53,874 nt of DNA from Candidatus Peribacteraceae bacterium (GTDB lineage Bacteria > Patescibacteriota > Gracilibacteria > Peribacterales > Peribacteraceae): contig JAQVVD010000006.1 in assembly GCA_028699155.1 (NCBI GenBank), positions 1-53,874 on the forward strand, in the 5' to 3' direction. Positions 17,042 through 25,845 of the stretch are shown here, in pieces; positions within the stretch are counted from its first letter, which is position 1, and each line of letters begins with the position of its first letter. Both the position numbers and the translations under genes were made by a program. The notes beneath the pieces were generated by a model. That model saw only the letters and a program-made list of their open reading frames with translations. It did not search any database and was not told where the DNA came from.

Positions 17042-17851
17042 TCAACCTGCGTTCGCCTGCACGGCAGTGACCACCCATCGCTCCTTCGTCGTCCCGATGG
17101 GATAGCAGGTGATGAGTTTGAGGACGGACTGCCTGCTCTGCTGCTCCAGGATTCCTGTTGCGTTGGCGGATACCACGGCAATGGACTCAACCGTGTAATC
17201 CACGAAATTCTCCCCGCGCAGAATGCTGATCGTGTCGCCCTCCTCCAATGCAGGCAGCTTGCGGAAGAGCTGCCCGTACGCGCTCTGTTGGGCGCGTGCA
17301 TCCGGCGGGCTGCTGTGCCCAGCGATAATAGCAGTCCCTCTCCTGCCAGGCTGCACGGAATGCGGGTAGGCAACCGCGCCGTAACTCAGGCCCACCTGCA
17401 TCTGTTCCTCCAGCAGATTCCATTCCATCCGGTCCCAGTACGTCCGCGCAGGTTGGAAGACAGAGGTGCGTACTCCTATCTTCGGAATGGAGAGCGTATA
17501 GACGGAGGTGAGTCCCCACTCCTGCAATTCCGTTTCCTCCTCGGATACAACAGCCGGCACTTCCTCACTGGGAGCAACGGGCGCAGAAGTATGACCAGGA
17601 CTCGGTTGCTGCTGATTGCTGGAATCGGATTCCTGTGTGAGCAGCGAAGCAGTGACAGGCATCGGATGCGATTGCCCCTGCATCTGCGTATCCCGGAGAG
17701 CCGCGATGCCGCCCTGCGTTCCTGCGGATGCAGAGACGTACCACTGCGTCACCACCCATGTCCAGAAACCGAACGACAGAATGATTGCGCAGATCGCACA
17801 GAGGTACGACCATGTATGCAGTTTTTGAATAGTGTCCGTCGTTCTTTGCAT
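17042..17851 (-). CDS. Sortase family transpeptidase (class D/E-like)
   Basis: 269 residues. N-terminal membrane anchor (about 15-36, YLCAICAIILSFGFWTWVV), a Gln/Ser/Pro/Glu-rich linker (about 55-110), then the sortase beta-barrel: SIPKIGVRTSVF, GTAIIAGHSS (catalytic His179), and LKLITCYPIGTTKERWVV (catalytic Cys249, Arg258). It would join surface proteins bearing a sorting signal to a wall or other nucleophile. No LPXTG-type protein is obvious in the window. TATAAT lies about 27 nt upstream of the ATG. It is divergent from tsaD and in front of lgt. Confidence 0.92.
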   Translation of the reverse strand: MQRTTDTIQKLHTWSYLCAICAIILSFGFWTWVVTQWYVSASAGTQGGIAALRDTQMQGQSHPMPVTASLLTQESDSSNQQQPSPGHTSAPVAPSEEVPAVVSEEETELQEWGLTSVYTLSIPKIGVRTSVFQPARTYWDRMEWNLLEEQMQVGLSYGAVAYPHSVQPGRRGTAIIAGHSSPPDARAQQSAYGQLFRKLPALEEGDTISILRGENFVDYTVESIAVVSANATGILEQQSRQSVLKLITCYPIGTTKERWVVTAVQANAG

Positions 17852-17923
17852 TGTGTGTGTTTCTGGTAATTGATGATATTATACAATATTTTTATACTTT
17901 TTACAATCTGCTAGGATACCGCC
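17852..17923. promoter_or_regulatory. Divergent promoter region between sortase and tsaD
   Basis: AT-rich 72-bp gap. Minus strand: TATAAT about 27 nt before the sortase ATG. Plus strand: TACAAT near 17902 and TAGGAT ending 6 nt before the tsaD GTG; the latter would give a leaderless tsaD mRNA. Confidence 0.5.
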
Positions 17924-18964
17924 GTGTACTTACTGGGAATCGAAACATCGTGCGATGAGACATCTGCCGCCATTGTGCAGGACGGACGGCGCGTCCTGAG
18001 CAATGTGATCGCGAGTTCGCGTGATTTATTCGCTACGTCCGGCGGAGTGATACCCGAAGAAGCCGCACGCAAGCAGGTCGAATGCTTCCTCCCGGTGCTC
18101 CACGCCTGCCTGGAGCAGGCGGGCATTGCGCGCGATGCCATTGATGCGATTGCCGTCACGAAAGGTCCCGGGCTCCTGGGGTCGCTGCTCGTGGGAACTG
18201 TGAGCACCAGAGCGCTCGGCGCTCTCTGGCGCAAACCCGTCCTCGGCATCCACCACACGCTCGGGCACCTCTCCTCCGCATGGCTCGCCCCCCCGGGTGA
18301 AGAGCCGGAGACGATTGATTTCCCCCTCCTCGCGCTCTCCGCTTCCGGCGGGCACACCGATCTGTGGCTCAGGGAATCGCACACCCGCTGCACGCTCCTG
18401 GGGAAAACCCGCGATGACGCAGCAGGAGAAGCGTTCGACAAAGGAGCGAGCTTACTCGGACTCCCCTACCCCGGCGGCCCTTCCCTTGCCAAAGCCGCCG
18501 AAGACGGAGACGAGACCGCATTCGATTTCCCTCTGCCGTTCCAGGGTGAACCGCACCTCGATTTCAGTTTCTCGGGCTTGAAGACCTCCCTCAAGTATAC
18601 CCTGCGCGATGCGCTCGAATCCGGGCAGCGCCTTGCAGACATTCTCGCTGACCTCAGTGCTTCCTACCAAATGGCCATCTGCAGGCACCTCTCTGACCGG
18701 ATGCATCGGTCGCTCGCGCAGCACCCGGAAATCCGGGAAGTGCAGATCGTCGGCGGCGTTTCTGCGAATACGCGCCTGCGCGCGCTCCTGCGGGAGCGCG
18801 CCGGAACCATTCCTGTCCGCGCGCCGCGCACCATTGCCTACTGCACGGACAACGCCGCGATGATCGCAGGCGCCGCTTACTTCCTCGTGCAGGAACGCGG
18901 CATGAGCGCGTACGACACCTGGGAAACAGAGGCATCCCTCCCGCTCAGCGCAGAGGCCTGGTGA
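17924..18964 (+). CDS. tsaD: tRNA N6-adenosine threonylcarbamoyltransferase TsaD
   Basis: 346 residues, normal size. It transfers threonylcarbamoyl from TC-AMP to A37 of ANN-reading tRNAs, acting with TsaB/TsaE. Seen: GIETSCDETSAAIV at the N-terminus, KGPGLLGSLLVGT, the metal-binding HHTLGHLSSAW (the family usually has HHxEGH; both metal His are kept), LSASGGHTDLW, DDAAGEAFDKGA, GGVSANTRLRALL and TDNAAMIAGAAY. The start is a GTG at 17924; the protein begins with YLLGIETSCDE as in homologues. It is convergent with a 29-residue membrane peptide gene. Confidence 0.96.
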   Translation: MYLLGIETSCDETSAAIVQDGRRVLSNVIASSRDLFATSGGVIPEEAARKQVECFLPVLHACLEQAGIARDAIDAIAVTKGPGLLGSLLVGTVSTRALGALWRKPVLGIHHTLGHLSSAWLAPPGEEPETIDFPLLALSASGGHTDLWLRESHTRCTLLGKTRDDAAGEAFDKGASLLGLPYPGGPSLAKAAEDGDETAFDFPLPFQGEPHLDFSFSGLKTSLKYTLRDALESGQRLADILADLSASYQMAICRHLSDRMHRSLAQHPEIREVQIVGGVSANTRLRALLRERAGTIPVRAPRTIAYCTDNAAMIAGAAYFLVQERGMSAYDTWETEASLPLSAEAW

Positions 18965-18969
18965 TGCCT

Positions 18970-19059
18970 TCAGAAGGCGGAGATCATCGGGAGCAGCGCC
19001 CCGAGCGCAATCCCGACGACTCCGATGATCGCAATGATGCGTATGTGGCGTTTCTTCAT
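18970..19059 (-). CDS. 29-residue membrane peptide translationally coupled to the PKD protein
   Basis: The ATG (19059-19057) overlaps the TGA of the upstream PKD gene in an ATGA arrangement. The peptide starts with a basic patch (KKRHIR) followed by one long hydrophobic helix (IIAIIGVVGIALGALLPM) and ISAF. The tight stop-start overlap, the clean basic-hydrophobic design and the stop TGA within a short palindrome argue for a real gene. Peptides of this type (MKKRHxxII...) occur as uncharacterised short proteins in candidate-phylum genomes, as far as I recall; no function is known. Translation likely depends on ribosomes finishing the PKD gene. Confidence 0.65.
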   Translation of the reverse strand: MKKRHIRIIAIIGVVGIALGALLPMISAF

Positions 19060-21113
19060 GGTGCGTCAACGGTAATGGTTACTGTCGCATCACTCACGTT
19101 CCCATTGGCATCCTTGATATCAAGCTTCACCGTATAGATCCCCGGATCATCGAAGGAGTGGATGGGATCGCGCTCATCCGTACTCGCTCCGTCGCCGAAA
19201 TCCCACGCGATTTCCGCAGGAGTTCCCGTCGTGCAGGACATCGTGAACTTCACGCCGAGCGGCGCCGTGCCCCTGATGCGGCTCGCCGTGAAGCACGCAT
19301 CGAGCAGCGGCGGGCGCACGACGATCGTCCGGCTCTCCTCATGTACATTGCCCTCCGACGTCCGCGCCAGCAACCTGACCGTGTACGTTCCCGGCTTCGT
19401 GTACGTATAACGCATGACCGCACTCCCGGGCTTCGGACCGACCCCTTCCGTCTCCTCCCCGAAGTACCACTCGAATCCTGCGATATTCTCATTGGGAATC
19501 CTGGTATCCGACGCATCGAATGCCACCTCGAGCGGCGCGACTCCCCCCTCCGGTTCCATGAGGATGGATATCTGCTTGGCCGGGGGACTCACCTCCACGC
19601 GAAGCGGCAGGCGCATCGCATGACCCGATGCATCTTCTGCGAGCAGGACAACCGTGTACGTATCCGCCCTGCGGTAGATCGCCTGCAACGTCGTCTCTGT
19701 GGAGCCGACAGACGTCGCATCCGGCGCTTCCCAGTGGTACTCGAGGAGCGGCAGGCTGGACCGCGGCGTCAGATTGAGCGTGAGGGGAACTTCCCCCGTG
19801 ATGATCCGGCTCTTGAGATCAACCGATGGTGTACCGGAGAACGTGAGATCGGGAATGTTCAACTGGTCCACGACGCGCACGAGTTTGGTGAGTTTCGCAA
19901 TGTCCCCGCTCCCAGACTTCACGTTCACCGTCACCATGTAGTTTCCCTTCTTCGTGAAGGTATGGCCCACCCGCTCTCCTTCGCGCTCCTCACCGTCCCC
20001 GAAATCCCACTTCACCTCCCGGATCGGCTCCTCGGTCTGGATGCGGAAAATCGTCTGGAAGGGCGGAGGACTGACCAGGATGGAAGGCTCTGACACAATG
20101 CGCACCTCGAAGGGGAGCGGCGCGGGGTTGTTCACGACAATCTCCCGCTCCAGCTTCTGCTGCGACTGGTTCTGCTTGATGATCACCGCTGAGACCATCT
20201 TCGGACCCGTGCGCACGAACGTATGCACGACTTCCAGCTCGCTGTTCACGATATCCACGGTGCCATCCGACTCGAAATCCCACTGCACTTCCTTCACCTC
20301 CTCCGGCAGATCGACCATGTGCGCAACGCTGAACTTGACCGGCTCATCCACGATCGGCTGCATGGGCGTGATCTGGAACACCTCCTTCTCGATCGAGAGC
20401 CGGTAGGAGATCTTCCGCGGTTTCCCGTCGTTCGTCTCGATGCCAACCGCGACGTTGTAGAGATTTTTGCGCGAGTAGAGAGCGGTGGCGGTCGGAACAA
20501 CCGTCAGCTCATTCTCCACGCCGTCACCGTCGAAGTCCCAGTGGTAGGCAATAGGCTGTACCCCTCTGCGCATGAGGATCTCTGCCGCACTCTCCACGCT
20601 GAACGTCACAGCGACCGGGGCAACCATCTGCACCGTTGATGTCGGCTCGATAACCGTCATCCACAAGCGGGGTTCCGCGGAGATGATGAAGGGAACCATC
20701 GCACCGATCGCAATGCCGGGAACAAGCGCGATCACCACCCGCAGGACGCTCATGATGAGCTGCGGCGGAAGCAATCCCTCCTTTTTCTGCAGGATGCGCA
20801 TCGTCGCCATTCCTCCCAGCAGGAGCAGAGCAGCCGCACCGCCCATCGCCACGGCAGATCCAATCGGTATCAGCGCCTCATACCCCCCAGTCGGATCGGG
20901 CAGCACCGCCATGAGGAAGAAACACCATCCGAGGAATACCGTGTACGGAATGCCGAAGAAGACGAGCAGGAACACCTTCAGCTGCCTGCGCTGCACCCCG
21001 GGAATATCCTGCGCGACCTCCCCCGATTCGGGTGCGGCCGCAGCAGGCGTCTGCTGCACCGGAGCATCCGAAGGCGCCTGCGTAATTCCGTCGACTGGCT
21101 TTGGCTGCTCCAT
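19056..21113 (-). CDS. Membrane-anchored multi-PKD-domain protein
   Basis: 685 residues. An Ala/Pro/Gln-rich cytoplasmic start (1-40), three transmembrane helices (about 47-70, 80-103, 120-143), then an extracellular stack of about six PKD/Ig-like domains. Typical PKD signatures are seen repeatedly: YHWDFDGDG, VQWDFESDG, VKWDFGDGEE, EYHWEAPD, FEWYFGEE and IAWDFGDGAS, each followed by a YTV/YMVTV strand. PKD stacks serve as rigid extracellular spacers or protein/polysaccharide contacts. It starts 9 nt after the lipoprotein gene and ends overlapping the 29-residue peptide, so these form a surface-protein operon. Confidence 0.88.
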   Translation of the reverse strand: MEQPKPVDGITQAPSDAPVQQTPAAAAPESGEVAQDIPGVQRRQLKVFLLVFFGIPYTVFLGWCFFLMAVLPDPTGGYEALIPIGSAVAMGGAAALLLLGGMATMRILQKKEGLLPPQLIMSVLRVVIALVPGIAIGAMVPFIISAEPRLWMTVIEPTSTVQMVAPVAVTFSVESAAEILMRRGVQPIAYHWDFDGDGVENELTVVPTATALYSRKNLYNVAVGIETNDGKPRKISYRLSIEKEVFQITPMQPIVDEPVKFSVAHMVDLPEEVKEVQWDFESDGTVDIVNSELEVVHTFVRTGPKMVSAVIIKQNQSQQKLEREIVVNNPAPLPFEVRIVSEPSILVSPPPFQTIFRIQTEEPIREVKWDFGDGEEREGERVGHTFTKKGNYMVTVNVKSGSGDIAKLTKLVRVVDQLNIPDLTFSGTPSVDLKSRIITGEVPLTLNLTPRSSLPLLEYHWEAPDATSVGSTETTLQAIYRRADTYTVVLLAEDASGHAMRLPLRVEVSPPAKQISILMEPEGGVAPLEVAFDASDTRIPNENIAGFEWYFGEETEGVGPKPGSAVMRYTYTKPGTYTVRLLARTSEGNVHEESRTIVVRPPLLDACFTASRIRGTAPLGVKFTMSCTTGTPAEIAWDFGDGASTDERDPIHSFDDPGIYTVKLDIKDANGNVSDATVTITVDAP

Positions 21114-21122
21114 ATGCTGCGA

Positions 21123-22169
21123 TCAAGGAAGAGATGGCATCGTTCCTCCGCCGAGGAACTGCTGCAGGAACTCCTGCTGCTCCTGGGGCGTCATTGCATC
21201 AAAACGATCGAATGCTCCCTCTCCTGTATCCTCGGTTGCCGGCAGGAGATCCTCCGGCGAAGGGGATGTTCCTGCATCCACATCGCCTCCGAGCAGTACG
21301 AACGGGGAGAACAGTTCTGCGCGTTCGGGCAGGGTGATCGGATCGGCTTTGTTGTGGTCGCGCATGTTCATCCTGAACACAACCGTCACTTGCGCACCCC
21401 GATCATCCGCAGGATCCTGCTCGATCTTCCATTCCAGTTTGCGCACGTGGTAGGTGTCTGCATCAATCCAGAGCTCCCCTTCCATCCGCATCCGCTCGAC
21501 GGACTTGCGTACCTCCGCTTCGTCGAACGATTCCCCTTTCTCCTCTGCAACCTTCCGCAGGAATGTCATGAGCAGTTCGGGGTCCATCGTCACGTCATAG
21601 TGGAATACCTGAGCCCCATCGAGCGTCCTGATGCCATACTCCCTGGTCACCTTGACCACTTCCACCTGTGCCTGCAGCAGTCCGGGGTCTGGAGTGATCG
21701 GCACGCTGCCGCTGGGCTGCTGCGCAGGGATCCTCCACCAGGTTCCTGCAATCTTCCCCACCGCTTCCGGATTGAAGAACGACTGCTCCTCACCTGCTTC
21801 CAACGAGTGAAGGAAGAAGAACGTGTCACTGCCTCCTGCGGTAATCAGCTCTACTTTCCCTTCTCCGCTCACGGGGCGTTCCTCTGTTCCGCCTGCCACG
21901 GACCCCTCTACGGTGACATGCACCTGCTGTCCGGCATCCTGCAGAGCGCCAGCCAATGCCAGATAACTGACAATCGTTCCGGATTCGGGCGCCCGCACCG
22001 TGATGTCCGCCGAACCATCGAACGACGCAGACTGCAGAACCCTGCTCGCCTCCGCGCTGCGACGGAGCACCTCTTCCGGCGCAACAGACGACGCACCATT
22101 CCTCCCCGGAACACAGGAAACGAGCAGACATGCCCCCAGGAAGACGCCGATGGATGAGTGTATGCGCAT
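21123..22169 (-). CDS. Lipoprotein, LppX/LolA-like fold candidate
   Basis: 348 residues with a type II signal peptide ending LLVSC (Cys19 lipidated). The mature part has alternating beta-strand patterns (SASFDGSADITVRAP, QVHVTVEGSV, KVELITAGGSDTFFFL, TWWRIPAQ, HYDVTMDPELLMTFL, GELWIDADTYHVRKLEWKIEQD) like the half-barrel of LolA/LppX/DUF6612-type outer-surface lipoproteins. The C-terminus is acidic and Gln-rich. The substrate is unknown. The ATG at 22169 gives the ideal short signal; an ATG at 22205 would add 12 residues and has slightly better upstream purines. It lies between the hypothetical secreted protein and the PKD gene on the same strand. Confidence 0.72.
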   Translation of the reverse strand: MRIHSSIGVFLGACLLVSCVPGRNGASSVAPEEVLRRSAEASRVLQSASFDGSADITVRAPESGTIVSYLALAGALQDAGQQVHVTVEGSVAGGTEERPVSGEGKVELITAGGSDTFFFLHSLEAGEEQSFFNPEAVGKIAGTWWRIPAQQPSGSVPITPDPGLLQAQVEVVKVTREYGIRTLDGAQVFHYDVTMDPELLMTFLRKVAEEKGESFDEAEVRKSVERMRMEGELWIDADTYHVRKLEWKIEQDPADDRGAQVTVVFRMNMRDHNKADPITLPERAELFSPFVLLGGDVDAGTSPSPEDLLPATEDTGEGAFDRFDAMTPQEQQEFLQQFLGGGTMPSLP

Positions 22170-22272
22170 GGGGGCAACGAGAGGATGACCAAACAGTACG
22201 CGCATCAGTGTGCCACCAATACGTTCGCCTGTCAGGGAGCGGCGCACACTCAGGATTGACTTGTTTGCATCT

Positions 22273-23226
22273 TCACTGCGCAATCTCTCCTCGCCTCCTC
22301 GCCGAACGCGCGATGACGTCCGAGGGTTCCTCGACGGTGAAACGGACGGTCTTGCGGCTGCTCGCACGCACATCCGCGCGCAGTTCGAGCACGCGCTCCT
22401 GCCCCGGGGAAAGAAGGAGCGGCGGATCGAAGACCATGGACGCGCTGTCATCCTCCATTGCGGCCGCAACGCGCGAGACGCGTGTGCTGGTACTCGTCAT
22501 GACGGAGAGATTCTGCAGGTCCCTCCCGCTCGCGGATCCCTGGTTGGTGAACCGGATGGCACGGACCTCCTGCCACTCGCTCCCCCGCGCAGAGAGGAGG
22601 AACCGCGCGACCCTGCGCTGATCTCCGTAGGAGATGCGCTGGGAGAGATCGAGCATCGAAACATGCACGCTGCCGCGGACGCTCCCCACGGTCCTGCGCA
22701 CGAGCGGCACATCCGTCTCCTGTACCGTCACGGATGCATTCCCCGCATCCACCGGAAACATGGGCGCCAGGAGCATTCGGTGTTCGCCTGCGATCGCAGC
22801 ATCCGGAGAGAAATCCACGAGGATCTGCACGGTGCGCATCCCGCAGGCGGGAACGGTGAAATTGCGCAGACGCAACTGCACGCTGCCGTCACGCGAATCA
22901 ATGGTGCGCGCACTGCTCAGCCTGCGCCCACCCTCCTCGGCGTAGACCGCCTGAATGTCCGCATGCGCACCCAAGCCGCTGCGCACGACGGTGAGTGCAG
23001 TGACTGGCACATCCGCCTCACAGGAAGCCGCCAGGTTCACCGAGAGCATCGGCACGCGCTGGCTGCCGGCAGCGACGCCGGAAAACAGCGCCGCATCTTC
23101 CGCGTGCACAGAGAGCGCGCCTGTACGCTGCTCGGCAACAATCTCATTCGCAGGAACGACCGCTGCCCCCTTCTGGAGCAGAATCTGATGCAGGAAGAGC
23201 GATACCAGCGCAGACGAAACAATCAT
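22273..23226 (-). CDS. Secreted or anchored hypothetical protein, 317 aa
   Basis: N-terminal hydrophobic segment (SSALVSLFLHQILL) that may be a signal anchor. The remainder is strand-rich with Ser/Val/Arg and no catalytic motif: LSVNLAASCEADVPVTALTVV, VQLRLRNFTVPACGMRTVQILVDF, and FLLSARGSEWQEVRAIRFTNQGSASGRDLQNLSV, which read like immunoglobulin-fold modules. TATACT (23241-23236) is 9 nt upstream of the ATG. It is first of a likely operon with the lipoprotein, PKD protein and 29-residue peptide. A long open frame on the opposite strand (22210-23454) is antisense to it. Confidence 0.7.
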   Translation of the reverse strand: MIVSSALVSLFLHQILLQKGAAVVPANEIVAEQRTGALSVHAEDAALFSGVAAGSQRVPMLSVNLAASCEADVPVTALTVVRSGLGAHADIQAVYAEEGGRRLSSARTIDSRDGSVQLRLRNFTVPACGMRTVQILVDFSPDAAIAGEHRMLLAPMFPVDAGNASVTVQETDVPLVRRTVGSVRGSVHVSMLDLSQRISYGDQRRVARFLLSARGSEWQEVRAIRFTNQGSASGRDLQNLSVMTSTSTRVSRVAAAMEDDSASMVFDPPLLLSPGQERVLELRADVRASSRKTVRFTVEEPSDVIARSARRRGEIAQ

Positions 23227-23319
23227 GAGAGCATGAGTATACCAGAGAATCCCAACCGCTCTATGAGCGAAGACACGGGGACGATTGCCGTGGCAGCAGA
23301 AGTAGCGCAGGAAACCGCC

Positions 23320-24240
23320 CTACCACCGCCCCCCTGCCCCGCCGCCTCCGAAAGACCCTCCGCCGAACCCGCCGAATCCTCCGCCTGTTCCACCACCGCC
23401 AAACCCTCCGCCACCGAATCCCCCGCTGTGCCAGCGGCGGCTGCGCCTGCCTGACTGCCTGCTGCGTTGGAAGTACTTGGAAACCACGTAATCGAAGGCC
23501 CATCCAATGATCGCCAGTACGGGGATGCTCATCCACCATCCGTACAGCAGCGCGAGCGGGGTTCCCACCACCGCTCCGAGCACTCCGCCCAACCACCAGG
23601 ACTTCGTTCGCCCAAGCAGAATGAACAGAAAGTCCGCCAGAAAGAATGCGAAAAAGAGGAATGCGATGAACGAGAAACTCGGCTCTTCGGTTTCCCCCGC
23701 AGCATACCGATCTGCGGCGTACTCTCCGCCGATGTGCCTGGTGAGCGACTCGACCGCCGCCTGCAATCCCTCGAAGTATTCTCCATCGCGGAATGCCGGC
23801 ACGATGTCCTTCTCCACGATGCCCTTCGCCACGATATCGGGCACGGCGCCCTCCAGACCGTATCCCGTCGCGATGAACACTTCCCGATCATCGTAACTCA
23901 TCAGGATCAGAATGCCGTTGTCATTCTCCTCTGTGCCAATCCCCCACTTTCTCCCGACATCCACCGCCGCGTCGGCAATCGCCTCTCCCCCGAGCGACCG
24001 CAGGATGAGAATGGCGATTTCATTGCTCGTCTCCTCGCGGTACACACCCAAGCGATCCTCGAGAGCCTGCTGCTGCTCCTGCGTCAGGACTCCCGCCTCA
24101 TCGGTCACGAACCCGTCATTCGGCGGAACGGTGAGTGCGCCGGCGCCGGCGGGGAGAAGAACCACGAGACAGGAACCAAGAACCAATGTCTTCCAACACG
24201 ATTTGGTTCTTGCGTTCTTGCGTTCTCGGTTCTTCATCAT
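23320..24240 (-). CDS. TPM-domain protein (YgcG family) with Gly-rich tail
   Basis: 306 residues. Signal peptide (TLVLGSCLVVLLPAGAGA), then a TPM domain (about 37-160: VTDEAGVLTQEQQQALEDRL, SNEIAILILRSLGG, GIGTEENDNGILILMSYDDREVFIATGYGLEG), two membrane segments (about 200-250) and a tail of GGFGGGG repeats ending GGRW. TPM proteins are extracytoplasmic and are often encoded with LemA, as here. Roles in photosystem repair and membrane stress are known for some members; here the role is unknown. ATG ATG at 24240/24237 follows LemA by 10 nt. Confidence 0.92.
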   Translation of the reverse strand: MMKNRERKNARTKSCWKTLVLGSCLVVLLPAGAGALTVPPNDGFVTDEAGVLTQEQQQALEDRLGVYREETSNEIAILILRSLGGEAIADAAVDVGRKWGIGTEENDNGILILMSYDDREVFIATGYGLEGAVPDIVAKGIVEKDIVPAFRDGEYFEGLQAAVESLTRHIGGEYAADRYAAGETEEPSFSFIAFLFFAFFLADFLFILLGRTKSWWLGGVLGAVVGTPLALLYGWWMSIPVLAIIGWAFDYVVSKYFQRSRQSGRRSRRWHSGGFGGGGFGGGGTGGGFGGFGGGSFGGGGAGGRW

Positions 24241-24250
24241 AGGAGGAAAT

Positions 24251-24820
24251 TTAGAATGCAACACGCGGTGCATCTGCCGCCGCCTCATCGCTCGCGAAGA
24301 ACGCGGCGGGCTCATACCCGAACATGCCGGCAAGTACATTGCGCGGGAAGATTGTCGTGTACACGTTGAATATCCGGACTTCTTCGTTGTAATCCCTGCG
24401 CGCAGTCGCGATGCGATTCTCCGTGCCTTCCAGCTGCGTCATGAAGTCGCGGAATGCCTCTGTTGCCTTGAGGGTGGGATACGCCTCCACCGTGACGAGC
24501 AACCGCGAGAGAGCGGACTCAAACCCGTTCACTGCCGCTACTTTCTCCGTGCGGGTTTCCGCCGTCTGCCACTGCGTCCGTGCGGCTGTGACCGCCGTGA
24601 AGGTTTCCTGCTCAAAATCGGCGGCTCCCTGCACCGTCGCCTGCAGATTAGGAATCAGATCGAAACGGCGCTGGTACTGCGTCTCTACCTGCGCCCATGA
24701 CGTATCGAGCCCTGCTTTCGCCCGGACGAGACCGTTGTACGTCGTCCACGTCCAGACGCCGAGGAGTAGGACAATGCCAAGGAGAATGAGGAGAACAGCC
24801 TTGGATCGCGAGAGTGCCAT
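24251..24820 (-). CDS. lemA: LemA family protein
   Basis: 189 residues, the standard length. N-terminal transmembrane helix (AVLLILLGIVLLLGVWTW), then the LemA helical domain: YNGLVRAKAGLDTSWAQVETQYQRRFDLIPNL, VTAARTQWQ, SRLLVTVEAYPTLKATEAFRDFMTQLEGTENRIATARRDYNE, and the C-terminal FNVYTTIFPRNVLAGMFGYEPAAFF. Function is not defined in the family. The ATG at 24820 is chosen over the upstream alternative (24874) because the family starts just before the membrane helix. TAGAAT lies about 30 nt upstream. It is co-transcribed with the TPM gene. Confidence 0.95.
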   Translation of the reverse strand: MALSRSKAVLLILLGIVLLLGVWTWTTYNGLVRAKAGLDTSWAQVETQYQRRFDLIPNLQATVQGAADFEQETFTAVTAARTQWQTAETRTEKVAAVNGFESALSRLLVTVEAYPTLKATEAFRDFMTQLEGTENRIATARRDYNEEVRIFNVYTTIFPRNVLAGMFGYEPAAFFASDEAAADAPRVAF

Positions 24821-24911
24821 GGGGAAGATTGGGAAAACGTAACGTATTCTAGCGCAAACACGTAGAGAGACCAACCGGTTCCGCTCGCAAGGGCACTACT
24901 TTTTCCAGACG

Positions 24912-25415
24912 CTACACCAGGATGAACCGGTACGGCTTCGCCGCCCATTCCTGCGCGTACGCGACGCCGATGCGCGGGGCGCGCCTGATGCGTTCGGCAT
25001 CGATGCGTTCTCCACGGTCTTCTATCCAGAGGCCTGTTTCCTCCGCCGCGCTGAGCCCGTTGAATCGCCTGTCAATTTTCAGGTGCTTCGTGAGTTTTCC
25101 CGGACCATCCAAATCCCCGACTCCGCGAATGAGCACTGCCGCAGGATACCCATCCTCCCCCGTTACGATATTGAGCATCCAGTACATGCCGTAACAGAGG
25201 TAAATGTACCAATGGCCGGATGGTCCGAACATCGGTTCCGTCCGTTTGGTTCGCCCCCTGCTCGCATGGCACGCGAGATCCTGCGGACCGTCGTAGGCTT
25301 CCACTTCGATGATACGAAACGCCTGCCCCGCGCAGCAGAGGTACTTGCCCAGCAGCTCCTGCGCGACCGTGAGGACGGGGCGATCAAAGAATGGCGGCAG
25401 TAGAACTGTGTTCAT
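24912..25415 (-). CDS. 3-methyladenine DNA glycosylase (AAG/MPG family)
   Basis: 167 residues, slightly shorter than the usual 190-200. It excises alkylated and deaminated purines to start base-excision repair. Seen: LLGKYLC, IIEVEAYDGPQDLACHA (catalytic Glu in EVEAY), RTKRTEPMFGPSGHWYIYLCYGMYWMLNIV (the family GxxYVYxxYGxxxxxN block), AAVLIRGV and GPGKLTKHLKI. TATGCT (25429-25424) lies 8 nt before the ATG (25415), so the mRNA is probably leaderless. It stands alone between lemA and a membrane protein. Confidence 0.93.
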   Translation of the reverse strand: MNTVLLPPFFDRPVLTVAQELLGKYLCCAGQAFRIIEVEAYDGPQDLACHASRGRTKRTEPMFGPSGHWYIYLCYGMYWMLNIVTGEDGYPAAVLIRGVGDLDGPGKLTKHLKIDRRFNGLSAAEETGLWIEDRGERIDAERIRRAPRIGVAYAQEWAAKPYRFILV

Positions 25416-25521
25416 TCATAGTGAGCATAGCAACAATTGCTGCATTGCTACATTGTTCTATTGCTCGCAAGCGGAACACATATTCTCTGTAGCAATGGAA
25501 CAATTGAACAATACGTTCAAT

Positions 25522-25815
25522 TTACTTCTTCCCCCACCGCCACTTGAGCGGCTCCTTCATCTTCTTCTCGAAGAGGTAGGAAGAGACGCCCGCGATGAGC
25601 AGGACATCGAGCAGGAACCGCATGCCCTGCGCCGTCGTTACGCGCGCAGCGGCGTAGGGACTCCCGGTCTCCGGATCCAGGAAGAAGAGACCATCCGCGT
25701 ATGCCGCTACTGCCAGGAGCACGACCATCAGGAGCGTGACTGCCCAGCCTTCCCAGGAGATGGGGAAGAAACCGTACCCGTAGCGCTTGGGTTTGAACCA
25801 GTATTTTTTCGCCAT
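25522..25815 (-). CDS. Hypothetical two-helix membrane protein, 97 aa
   Basis: Aromatic, basic N-terminus (KKYWFKPKRYGYGFFPISW), a first helix (WAVTLLMVVLLAVAAYADGLFF), a loop with PETGSPYAAARVT, a second hydrophobic stretch (GMRFLLDVLLIAGVSSYLF) and a Lys/Trp-rich tail (EKKMKEPLKWRWGKK). The design resembles the small YGFxPxSWEGW membrane proteins seen in candidate phyla; function unknown. TATGCT lies 7 nt before the ATG (25815). A downstream 106-bp gap carries several overlapping AT-rich inverted repeats (GAACAAT/ATTGTTC, CATTGCTAC/GTAGCAATG). Confidence 0.75.
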   Translation of the reverse strand: MAKKYWFKPKRYGYGFFPISWEGWAVTLLMVVLLAVAAYADGLFFLDPETGSPYAAARVTTAQGMRFLLDVLLIAGVSSYLFEKKMKEPLKWRWGKK

Positions 25816-25845
25816 GTGGATCAGCATACCCGATGCGCAGCGAGA

